This document shows, piece by piece, positions 7,319-13,276 of a DNA stretch of 13,276 bases; within the stretch, counting starts at the first letter, position 1; each line of letters opens with the position of its first letter. Under the pieces are notes generated by a model that was given only the letters and a program-made list of their open reading frames with translations, was not told the origin of the DNA and did not search any database. Source of the DNA: Nitrolancea sp040255925 (GTDB lineage Bacteria; Chloroflexota; Chloroflexia; Thermomicrobiales; Thermomicrobiaceae); assembly GCA_040255925.1 (NCBI GenBank), contig JBDZVX010000070.1, forward strand, positions 1 to 13,276, in the 5' to 3' direction. Both the position numbers and the translations under genes were made by a program.

Positions 7319-7420
7319 CTACCGCTCCAGCATGGCGGCGAGATCCCGCAGCGCCTCACGGAGCTGGGCCATCCGCTGCTCGCCCAGGCGGTCACCCTCC
7401 CTCACGGTCCCGAATGGCAT
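7319..7420 (-). CDS. Possible small protein, 33 residues
   Basis: ATG at 7420, stop TAG at 7319. The product contains EQRMAQLREALRDLAAMLER, one strongly amphipathic charged helix of coiled-coil type, with codon use like that of real genes in this window. GAAGGAG lies 11 bases upstream, a little far, inside the left arm of the hairpin at 7432-7473. It is not recognised. It could be a small regulatory or partner protein divergent from the lmo0937-like gene, or the residue of a longer lost gene. Confidence 0.4.
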   Translation of the reverse strand: MPFGTVREGDRLGEQRMAQLREALRDLAAMLER

Positions 7421-7431
7421 GGCAATTGACG

Positions 7432-7473
7432 CTCCTTCGGCTACGGAGCCTCAGCATCCCGTAGCGGAAGGAG
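7432..7473 (+). promoter_or_regulatory. Hairpin that covers a ribosome binding site
   Basis: CTCCTTCGGCTACGG (7432-7446) pairs with CCGTAGCGGAAGGAG (7459-7473): 14 of 15 pairs, one G-G mismatch, loop of 12. The AAGGAG ribosome binding site of the gene at 7479 is the end of the right arm, so this fold would block translation. A temperature-responsive or ligand- or protein-controlled translational switch fits the heat-shock neighbour; an operator is the alternative. There is no T tract, so it is not a normal terminator. Confidence 0.5.
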
Positions 7474-7478
7474 TCTTT

Positions 7479-7637
7479 ATGCTTTCCTCACTCCTCTGGG
7501 CCATGATCGTGATCCTGGTTGTTGTCTGGGTTCTCGGCTTCCTGGCTCATATTGGCGGTGGATTGATCCACCTCTTGCTGGTCCTCGCGCTGGCCGTACT
7601 GGTCGTGAACCTCCTCACCGGACGGAGCACGGTGTAA
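7479..7637 (+). CDS. Small membrane protein of lmo0937 type
   Basis: 52 residues. After MLSSLLWA it is almost all hydrophobic: two segments (about 8-23 and 29-47) joined by LAHIGGGLIH, ending NLLTGRSTV. The W-x-L-G-F ... GGxIHxLLV pattern and the length match the lmo0937 family of tiny inner-membrane proteins (often annotated DUF5670), whose function is not known but which are often linked to stress. AAGGAG stands five bases before the ATG, making this start very good, and that site is locked in the 7432-7473 hairpin. It converges on the HSP20 gene across 171 bases. Confidence 0.8.
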   Translation: MLSSLLWAMIVILVVVWVLGFLAHIGGGLIHLLLVLALAVLVVNLLTGRSTV

Positions 7638-7808
7638 CCGGAGGGCCTCACCCCGGGTGTCCATCGCTACGGAGACAACATGGGCTGGAGGCAATCCGAA
7701 GTACGAATGGCCGGCCCAGGAGGCCATTCCCAGGCCGGACCAATAGTATGTGGCTTGGGGATGCGTACTCGCGCAGCCAGATGGACAGGCGGTCAAGGCC
7801 GCCGCCGG

Positions 7809-8669
7809 CTAGGTTCCCGCTCCGGCTTCGGTGAACTCACCCCACGGCTGCTGGCTAACCTGGTCACTCGGAATACTGAGCGTGATGGTATCCGCTGATG
7901 TGTCCTGGATAGCATCGTAGGGCACGTAGAGCGCGTATTCATCGGCCCCAGGGCGCTCGATCAGGAAATACGGCTCGTGTACCTGGACAACGTGACCGAA
8001 AGGTACACCCTCCGATCCGGCCACCTCCATACCGGCTTGGACCTTGGATTTCCATCGCTCGATCGCGGCGGGTGAACTGTTCGACGCGGGAGTATATGGC
8101 GCACCACTCCCGCGCTCGGTCGGGAAGAATTCCTCAGGAGGCTGTGCTTGCTGGGTCGGTTGCGGCTGGCCTCCGGTTGGCTGAGCCTGACCACTTACCG
8201 GCTGCGGCTGGCGCTCGGCCCGCTGGCGCATCCCGCCCATCCCGATGGGGATCGTCCGGGTTCGCGCCTCTTCCGCCTCGGGCAGCCGGACCGTCAGGAC
8301 GCCCTGATCGAAGTCGGCCTGGACGTCGTTGGCCTGCACCGGCTGCGGCAGCGTGATCGTCCGCTGGAAGTGCCCGGTTTGACGCTCCCGGATCAGCCAT
8401 CGCGCCGGCTTCCCTTCCTCGGGACTCTCCTTCACTTCGCCGCTGATCCGCAACGTATCACCATGTACTTGAATGTGGATGTCATCGGGGCGCGCGCCGG
8501 GAATGAACGCCTTCAGGATGAACTCGTGCTCACACTCCCAGAGATCGACCGGGATACTCAAGCCCATCATCCCAGCTCCGCGCATCCGTGCACCACCCGG
8601 CATCAGACTCTCCATCATGTCGCGCAGCGATAGAAAATCGTTCCATTGGCTTCCCCGGCTGCTACTCAT
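7809..8669 (-). CDS. Small heat shock protein (HSP20) fused to a DUF2171-like domain
   Basis: 286 residues, about twice the usual small heat shock protein; an ATP-independent holdase expected to keep unfolding proteins soluble. Residues 1-37 are a Met/Arg/Gly-rich arm. Residues 38-142 are the alpha-crystallin domain, with FIPGARPDDIHIQV (55-68), DTLRISGE (71-78), GVLTVRLP (123-130) and an IPI motif (140-142) of the type that docks neighbouring subunits. Residues 150-200 are a Gln/Pro/Gly linker. Residues 208-275 (KVQAGMEVAGSEG ... YFLIERP ... LYVPYDAI ... ITLSIPSDQV) resemble DUF2171, a PRC-barrel-like small beta domain. The ATG at 8669 has AGGGAG seven bases upstream; the frame is open 33 codons further but without a good site. 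Its 5' region (8670-8905) is shared divergently with the sortase gene and contains a 7-bp inverted repeat, AGACGGC/GCCGTCT (8707-8713 with 8752-8758). Confidence 0.88.
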   Translation of the reverse strand: MSSSRGSQWNDFLSLRDMMESLMPGGARMRGAGMMGLSIPVDLWECEHEFILKAFIPGARPDDIHIQVHGDTLRISGEVKESPEEGKPARWLIRERQTGHFQRTITLPQPVQANDVQADFDQGVLTVRLPEAEEARTRTIPIGMGGMRQRAERQPQPVSGQAQPTGGQPQPTQQAQPPEEFFPTERGSGAPYTPASNSSPAAIERWKSKVQAGMEVAGSEGVPFGHVVQVHEPYFLIERPGADEYALYVPYDAIQDTSADTITLSIPSDQVSQQPWGEFTEAGAGT

Positions 8670-8905
8670 CTTGCGACTCCCTCCACGAAAAGCTGTCCTT
8701 GGACTCAGACGGCCTGCAAAAGCGAGCACTACCAACCTCTGCAAGGACTGTGCCGTCTTGAATCCCATCCCGGTCCAGGTGGCCTATGAAACACGGCCCC
8801 GCCCACGCGCCTGATTCTCTCGGCATTCCCCGTGCTAACGCGGAATTCATCCCATTTTGCAAGCCGGTCTTGTGAGACGCGGCGGGCCAATCGATGGATC
8901 GGTGA

Positions 8906-9691
8906 ATGACTGAACGCGAACAACGTGCAACCACCAACAACGGCAAAGCTCTTCCGACGGCACTTCTGCTCGGACTGGGCATGACGGTCCTGTTCGCGGC
9001 GGCGGTCAAAGACCGTTCGAGCAGGATACTGCTCGGATTGGGGATCGTCCTTCTCTGTGCCGCAGCCATTTTGGCGTTCCAGATGCCCGGGGTCCGCCAC
9101 GCATCCAGCGGTGAAACTCTTCAAGGGCCGGCACTGGCGGCTAGCACCGCTCCTCCGCCGGTCACGACTCCGGTGGCGGCCGATCCCGCGCCGATCACCC
9201 GCATCGTCATCCCGGCGATCGACGTCGATGCACCGGTTACCGCCAAGGGGCTCGACTCCCAGGGCGTCATGGAAGCGCCGGATGATCCGGTTCACGTCGC
9301 TTGGTATCGCTTCAGTTCCCGGCCGGGAGCCGGGGGAAACGCGGTGTTCGCGGGGCACGTCGATTTCGCCTCCGCGGGTCCGGCGGTCTTCTGGGATCTG
9401 GAGAACCTGAATTCCGGCGACGTGATTGAAATTCGCCTGGAAGACGGAATCGATTACCGCTATCGGGTCACGACGAAGGAGACCTTCGACGAGGCATCGG
9501 CACCGTTGGACCGGATCGTGGGACCGACGCCTGGAGATGCGGTCACCCTGATCACCTGTGCCGGGAATTTCAATCGGGCGACCCAGCGCTACGACCAGCG
9601 GCTGGTTGTACAGGGGGAACGGATCGCCAACGAGAACTCCGCGTCAGCGACTGGACCGCCGGACGACCAGGCTTCCCAGAACCAACACTAG
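8906..9691 (+). CDS. Sortase, class F-like
   Basis: 261 residues; a membrane-bound cysteine transpeptidase that cuts sorting motifs and joins surface proteins to the cell wall. The catalytic triad is visible: His151 in FAGHVD, Cys218 in TLITCAG and Arg232 in YDQRLVV. The domain starts near residue 97 (ITRIVIPAIDVDAPV), the compact form seen in class F (and E) sortases of actinobacteria and Chloroflexota. Upstream are a Pro/Thr/Ala linker (70-96) and two hydrophobic segments (20-35 and 41-60) that look like copies of one another. The ATG at 8906 has only a weak ribosome binding site; ATG 8981 is an alternative that would drop most of the first segment and give a simple signal anchor. The 3' end overlaps the convergent surface-protein gene by 48 bases. 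Confidence 0.88.
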   Translation: MTEREQRATTNNGKALPTALLLGLGMTVLFAAAVKDRSSRILLGLGIVLLCAAAILAFQMPGVRHASSGETLQGPALAASTAPPPVTTPVAADPAPITRIVIPAIDVDAPVTAKGLDSQGVMEAPDDPVHVAWYRFSSRPGAGGNAVFAGHVDFASAGPAVFWDLENLNSGDVIEIRLEDGIDYRYRVTTKETFDEASAPLDRIVGPTPGDAVTLITCAGNFNRATQRYDQRLVVQGERIANENSASATGPPDDQASQNQH

Positions 9692-10195
9692 CCCGGCAAT
9701 TGCCAGCCCAATCGGCAATAGGTTGGACGACGAGGGCTGATCCTCTTGCCGGTAACCGCCGGTGCCGGTTGCTGGTGCCCCAGCGACGCTGGGACCCGGC
9801 GAAGCGGCAGCCCCGGCCGTGACCGCGAAGGTCTTGACGATGGTGATCGCGGCGCCGCCGGTAGTCTCTCTTAATGCCACATCATGACTCCCCGGGGCCG
9901 CATCCGCCGGCACGGAGAAGGTGGTCCGCCACGTACCATCCGAAGAGACCGCCACTGCCCCGCGCGACTGGCTGCCGTCCCACAAAATCACGACCGATCC
10001 CGAAGCCCAGCCGCTTCCGCTCGCGGTGACGCTCGTCCCCGGAGGACCGGAACTGGGATTTAACGTGACGGTGGGATTGACCGCGGTTTGGGCGCTTCCC
10101 TGGCCCGGCACGAGCCCGGCGATCAGGGCCAGCAGCAGACCGAGGAGGTAGACCGTAGCGAAGCCCGGTCCTGATCCACGCGCTAATCCGGTCAT
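9644..10195 (-). CDS. Secreted surface protein with Ig-like/TIG-like domain and cell-wall sorting tail
   Basis: 183 residues. Signal peptide (FATVYLLGLLLALIAGLVPG, 12-31, cut likely after GSA), then one Ig-like/TIG-like beta domain (about 40-126) opening with VTLNPSSGPPGTSVTASG. The C-terminus has the three parts of a sorting signal: APATG (140-144) in a GAPATGTGG context, a hydrophobic helix (159-178) and the tail RRSSR. APATG differs from the classic LPxTG in its first residue. The adjacent sortase makes it a probable substrate, which is inference; otherwise it would be a C-terminally anchored membrane protein. ATG 10195 is chosen, with GGAGG 11 bases upstream; a TTG just before it and GTG 10222 are alternatives. 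The gene converges on the sortase and overlaps it by 48 bases. Confidence 0.75.
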   Translation of the reverse strand: MTGLARGSGPGFATVYLLGLLLALIAGLVPGQGSAQTAVNPTVTLNPSSGPPGTSVTASGSGWASGSVVILWDGSQSRGAVAVSSDGTWRTTFSVPADAAPGSHDVALRETTGGAAITIVKTFAVTAGAAASPGPSVAGAPATGTGGYRQEDQPSSSNLLPIGLAIAGLVLVLGSLVVRRSSR

Positions 10196-10366
10196 CAATC
10201 CCGTTCCCTCCTGCCGTGGCACCAGCGCGCCGCCCGGAGATCCGATATCGCCGCCTATCTTGCGTTAGGTTAAAGCCTCTTACTGAGGATACCGGATAAC
10301 AGGGTTTTCCAGGATGAAATGTTCGTCACGAAGACATGAGACGTTTGCCACGTTCATGCCCGGGCC

Positions 10367-11239
10367 TTAGCCCGGCACCACGACCACGGTCTCCTCAAAG
10401 CGCCGAGCGGTATCCGGGCACTGCTGCCCCGCCGGGCAGTCCTCCGGCCTGGTTGCGGTGATCACAGTTTGTCCGGCTCCTATCGCTTTGAAGGCCACCA
10501 TCGTCGTCTCCGCCGTCGACTCGATCGGGCTCTTGACCGGAGTGAGCACCGCCGGGTCCGGCGACGAGACCTTCCATAACTCCTGCCCCTCTTCGACCGG
10601 CAGCCCGAGGTAAACCGTCTCCCCAACCTTAACCGTGACGTTCTTGCTGGTCGCGTCAGGAACGCCAACCCCTCCACCGACGGCCGTCTGGCTGCCGCCC
10701 GCCGTGTTCGCTGGCGCATTCGCGACCGTTGGGGCCGGCGAGGCCCGCTGATCGCGCATCCACAGGCCGAAGCCAAGGATTCCCGCGAAAACCAGCACCA
10801 TCAACAGCCCGTACACCATCACCGGCGGAATCCCAAACCACCTGACCGGACTCTCCAACTGCCGGTGCCGGGAATCAGGCACGTCCAGAGCCGATTGCTC
10901 AGGGCCATTCCGGGACGGCTCCCAGCGGTCCGCACCATTGAACGATGGTTCAGGCACCACATCCGGCTTCGGACCCGACTCGTCGGCAGGTACCGGCGCC
11001 GATATCGGCTCGTCATCAGAATCCGGCTCCAAGATCGGCTCATCACCGGCCTCCGGCTGGGAAACCAGCACTTCACCAGCCGGTGCCGGGTTAGCTTCCT
11101 GAATCCCCGGCACGACTTCATGCGACGATTCCGGCGGGCGGGTCGTGGATGGCGACAGATCCGGGACTGGATCTAGATCCGGCCGCCACCCAAAACGCGG
11201 CTCCAACGGATTCCCAATCGGTCCCACACGATCATTCAC
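10367..11239 (-). CDS. Single-pass membrane protein with acidic Pro-rich cytoplasmic part and chagasin-like outer domain
   Basis: 290 residues; not a recognised family as a whole. Residues 1-130 are disordered-looking, rich in Asp, Glu, Pro and Ser (for instance DEPILEPDSDDEPISAP, 66-82). One membrane helix spans about 138-161 and is followed by MRDQR. A Ala/Gly/Thr linker (165-197) leads to a small beta domain (198-289): VTVKVGETVYLGL, then KVSSPDPAVLTPV, then VAFKAIGAGQTVITATRPE, ending FEETVVVV. This order resembles the chagasin / I42 protease-inhibitor fold, but the NPTTGY and RPW loops of true inhibitors are not conserved, so inhibition should not be assumed. Cys268 and Cys274 could form a disulfide. 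Topology by the basic flank is uncertain, but N-inside fits the linker and cysteines. The GTG at 11239 is the shortest reasonable start. Confidence 0.65.
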   Translation of the reverse strand: MNDRVGPIGNPLEPRFGWRPDLDPVPDLSPSTTRPPESSHEVVPGIQEANPAPAGEVLVSQPEAGDEPILEPDSDDEPISAPVPADESGPKPDVVPEPSFNGADRWEPSRNGPEQSALDVPDSRHRQLESPVRWFGIPPVMVYGLLMVLVFAGILGFGLWMRDQRASPAPTVANAPANTAGGSQTAVGGGVGVPDATSKNVTVKVGETVYLGLPVEEGQELWKVSSPDPAVLTPVKSPIESTAETTMVAFKAIGAGQTVITATRPEDCPAGQQCPDTARRFEETVVVVPG

Positions 11240-11265
11240 TGCATCGACACTCAGATCTCACCTCC
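11240..11265 (-). promoter_or_regulatory. Strong ribosome binding site misplaced from the annotated start; CTG start or 4-codon leader
   Basis: GGAGGTGA (11258-11265 on the minus strand) is the best ribosome binding site in this region but stands 18 bases from GTG 11239. Six bases after GGAGG lies an in-frame CTG (11254) that would add LSVDA to the protein. In another frame a GTG reads GTG-TCG-ATG-CAG-TGA, a four-codon leader whose stop overlaps the GTG start of the membrane protein as GTGA. Either reading could be used; the sequence alone does not decide. Confidence 0.4.
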
Positions 11266-11496
11266 AGACAGAAGTAGCCGAGCAACCGGCAGCCACCAGC
11301 CACAACGTTATGTGGACCATCATACCAGCGCGGGAAGCTATGTAAACTCACCGGCGCTGATATCCGGGACGTTCGACCTGGCAATCCCAGTATCGCGGCA
11401 AACATCGCGGCACAAATCCCGGAGAACCCTTTACACGTGCGGGAATCTCTCAGCTTCGAGCACTGCGTGCTGCCGTCACTACTTAGAGGCCCGTAA

Positions 11497-12381
11497 ATGA
11501 AGTTCGATGAAAACGCCAATCTTGATACACCGCAAATCGATGACCAGCGCGGTCGGCGCGGTGGGTTCGGCAATGGCGGCATCGAGAACGAGGTCGGCAT
11601 CTTCCGCCGCAATCACTGGGTGCCGGTCCCCCAGGCACGCGACCTCGACGACCTCAACGCCCAACTCCTCGTGGCCTGCCAGGCCGACGAGGCGCGCATC
11701 CTCAGCGGGCGGGAGCAGGCGGTCGGCGTTGCCATGGCCATCGAGCGCAAACACCTGCTCCCGGTGGCGGAAGAGGGCCGCGATCTGGTCGAGTTCAACT
11801 TCTCGACCGTCGGCCGCCTCGGCTGCGTCAAGATCAAGACCAACGCCTACTCGGTCCCCGTCCCGGCCGGTACGACCGTCGAGGTCCGGCTCTCGGCAGC
11901 CACGGTCGCGATCTGGCATGCCGGGCGCTGCGTCGCCACCCATGAGCGCTGCTACGGGCGGCAGCAGGAGATCCTCGACCTGGAGCATTACCTTGATGTC
12001 CTCAACCACAAACCGGGCGCGCTCGCCGGCAGCAAGCCGCTCGCTCAGTGGCGCAAGCGCGGCCGCTGGCCCGCCAGATACGACCGCTTCTGGCAGGGCG
12101 TTATCCGGCGGCACGAGCGCCAGGCCGGTACGAAAGCGATGATCGATCTCTTGCAGCTGGGCCGGCGCTACGGCCACGAGCCGTTACGCACCGCAATTGA
12201 GACGGCACTTGATCTGGGCTGCACCGATAGCGCGGCTGTGCGCTACCTGCTGACGAGTCCCGCGCCGGAATCCGCGCAGGCGCCGGTCGTCGCGCTCGGC
12301 ACCCTCGCCCAGTATGAACGGCCGTTGCCCGATGTCGGCAGCTACGACCAGTTCTTGGAAGCGGGAGGGATGCGCCGATGA
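11497..12381 (+). pseudogene. istA: IS21 transposase IstA, 5'-truncated
   Basis: 294 residues against roughly 500 for intact IstA. From about residue 25 (NGGIENEVGIFRRNHWVPVP) it follows the C-terminal part of IS21 transposases: ADEARILSGREQAVG, the VKIKTNAYSVPVPAGTTVEV beta segment and the region before istB. The N-terminal helix-turn-helix and most of the DDE catalytic domain are missing. The first two dozen residues (MKFDENANLDTPQIDDQRGR and on) do not look like IstA and are probably flanking DNA fused in frame, so the product should not transpose. Its stop overlaps the istB ATG as ATGA, the normal arrangement in this family. Confidence 0.8.
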
Positions 12382-13181
12382 TGGAGCACACCCGCCCCCT
12401 CCAGACGAGCACGATCGCCCAGTACTGCAAGCACCTCCGGCTGCCGACCGTCGGGAGCCAGTTTGCGCGCCTCGCGGACGAGGCCGCGCGTGCCGGTCAG
12501 GACCATCTCAGCTACCTGGAGGCGCTCTTGAGTGCGGAGTTCGAGGAGCGCGAGCGCAAGACGGTCGCCCGCCGGCTCAAGGAGGCCCACCTGCCGCGGA
12601 TCAAGACGCTCGCCGAGTTTGACTTCCGCCAAGCTCCAATGCTTTCGCCGAGCCAGATCGGGACGTTGGCCGAGGGCGGGTACATCGACCGTGCCGAACC
12701 GGTCGTTTTCATCGGCGACTGCGGCACCGGCAAAACGCACCTCTTAACCGGGCTCTGTGTCGCGGCCTGCCGCCAGCAACGGCGGGTCCGCTTCACCACG
12801 GCGGCGGGCCTGGTCAATGAACTCGTCGAGGCCAAGCACCAGCTCCAGCTGCGCCGGGTCCTCGCCCGCTGGGCCCGCTACGACTTGATCGCGATCGACG
12901 AGGTCGGTTACGTCCCCTTGGCCGAGGAGGGGGCTGAGTTCCTCTTCCAGGTGATCGCCGCGCGGGCTGAACAAGCCGCCGTGATCCTGACGACCAACCT
13001 GCCCTTCTCCGAATGGACGCAGGTGATTCCCAATGCTCGGCTCTGCAAAGCCTTGCTCGACCGCATCACCGACCGCGCCCACATCATTGAAACCGGCACC
13101 GAGTCGTACTGCTTCCGGCGGACATTGGTGCAGCATCGGCGAAAGGAGGACGCACCAGCCAAGGAGATGGGATCTCGGTGA
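12378..13181 (+). CDS. istB: IS21 helper ATPase IstB
   Basis: 267 residues, full length for IstB, the AAA+ ATPase that assembles on target DNA and activates the IstA transposase. Motifs: Walker A GDCGTGKTH (113-121), Walker B LIAIDEVGY (170-178), sensor-1 LTTN (204-207) and LLDRITDRAHIIE (226-238). The N-terminal helical domain (1-90) is present, and the C-terminus ends in a basic HRRKEDAP tail. It starts inside the istA stop. With istA broken it has no partner here, although it could serve another IS21 copy. Confidence 0.93.
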   Translation: MMEHTRPLQTSTIAQYCKHLRLPTVGSQFARLADEAARAGQDHLSYLEALLSAEFEERERKTVARRLKEAHLPRIKTLAEFDFRQAPMLSPSQIGTLAEGGYIDRAEPVVFIGDCGTGKTHLLTGLCVAACRQQRRVRFTTAAGLVNELVEAKHQLQLRRVLARWARYDLIAIDEVGYVPLAEEGAEFLFQVIAARAEQAAVILTTNLPFSEWTQVIPNARLCKALLDRITDRAHIIETGTESYCFRRTLVQHRRKEDAPAKEMGSR

Positions 13182-13184
13182 CGG

Positions 13185-13215
13185 GTGGGCCATTCCCGAG
13201 GATCAAAGTGGGCCA
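13185..13215 (+). repeat. Direct repeat pair GTGGGCCA near the IS right end
   Basis: GTGGGCCA occurs at 13185-13192 and 13208-13215, 23 bases apart, just after istB. IS21-family elements carry several such repeats inside each end as transposase binding sites, and GTGGGCCA is a common core in this family. Confidence 0.6.
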
Positions 13216-13276
13216 CACCCCGGCTCTTGCTCACTCTCGATGACGCCCTTCAGGCTGCCGCCAGCACCCGCTGCTT

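Larger units (their letters stand above)
11565..13240 (+). mobile_element. IS21-family insertion sequence, left-truncated
   Basis: Contains the istA remnant, istB and the right-end repeats. The left boundary (about 11565) is estimated from where IstA similarity begins. The right boundary is set near the end of the repeat region, as no terminal inverted repeat pair can be matched because the left end is gone. No target duplication can be recognised. Confidence 0.65.

Noticed and set aside
7638..7808. GC-rich palindromic patches (CCGGCC ... GGCCGG) between the lmo0937-like and HSP20 genes, considered as a shared terminator
   Set aside because: Stems are six pairs or fewer with long loops and no T tract on either strand.
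8725..8730. AGCACT resembling half of a CIRCE (HrcA) operator upstream of the HSP20 gene
   Set aside because: There is no matching inverted half at the required nine-base spacing, so it is not a CIRCE site.
10360..10375. CCGGGC-CTTA-GCCCGG hairpin at the end of the membrane protein gene (stop codon in the loop)
   Set aside because: The stem is only six pairs and has no T tract on the minus strand, so it was not called a terminator.
11392..11412. Two copies of ATCGCGGCA 12 bases apart in the gap before the IS remnant
   Set aside because: Only two short copies; no array, no known iteron pattern and no nearby replication gene.
11479..12177. 232-codon open frame on the minus strand
   Set aside because: It is antisense to the istA remnant, whose plus-strand product is clearly IS21-like.
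13250..13276. Minus-strand reading of KQRVLAAA followed by a stop at the right edge, possibly the end of a gene beyond the window
   Set aside because: Eight codons are too few to support a gene, and this may still be IS end sequence.

Overview
The window is GC-rich bacterial DNA, most likely from a Chloroflexota bacterium close to the Thermomicrobia. This is an inference. It rests on base composition, on a MurE whose third-residue specificity motif is not of the diaminopimelate type sitting beside a FemAB-type bridge-forming enzyme, and on a class F-like sortase in an apparently monoderm envelope. It is a draft scaffold: a run of exactly 100 N lies inside murE, and the two sides of that gap carry the same 55 bases.

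Region 1 (1-6733, all minus strand) is a tightly packed cluster. In transcription order it holds a ROK-family sugar kinase or regulator, a possible 43-residue protein, a 560-residue protein of unknown function with winged-helix-like segments, a HEAT-repeat protein, a FemAB-type aminoacyltransferase, MurE, and the start of a lipoprotein that runs off the window. The last five genes overlap one another by 1 to 32 bases, so they are probably one translationally coupled cell-envelope operon.

Region 2 (6734-7478) is mostly non-coding. It has an 11-bp inverted repeat, a 63-bp element able to form three competing hairpins (a likely multicopy intergenic repeat), tRNA-Asn(GUU) with an encoded CCA and a clear intrinsic terminator, and a possible 33-residue reading frame on the minus strand. 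A long hairpin at its end covers the ribosome binding site of the next gene.

Region 3 (7479-8669) holds a 52-residue lmo0937-like membrane protein and, on the opposite strand, a small heat shock protein. The latter has an HSP20 (alpha-crystallin) domain joined by a Gln/Pro linker to a DUF2171-like domain.

Region 4 (8906-11265) is a surface module. A class F-like sortase is followed tail to tail by a secreted protein with an Ig-like/TIG-like domain, an APATG sorting-motif candidate, a hydrophobic helix and a basic tail. Next comes a single-pass membrane protein with an acidic proline-rich cytoplasmic part and a small extracytoplasmic beta domain resembling chagasin-type inhibitors.

Region 5 (about 11497-13240) is an IS21-family remnant. 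It has an intact istB, an istA lacking its DNA-binding and most of its catalytic region, and end-proximal GTGGGCCA repeats.

No CRISPR array, prophage or recognisable defence system is visible. The most novel-looking items are the uncharacterised winged-helix/HEAT gene pair inside the murein operon, the HSP20-DUF2171 fusion, and the RBS-sequestering hairpin beside it.
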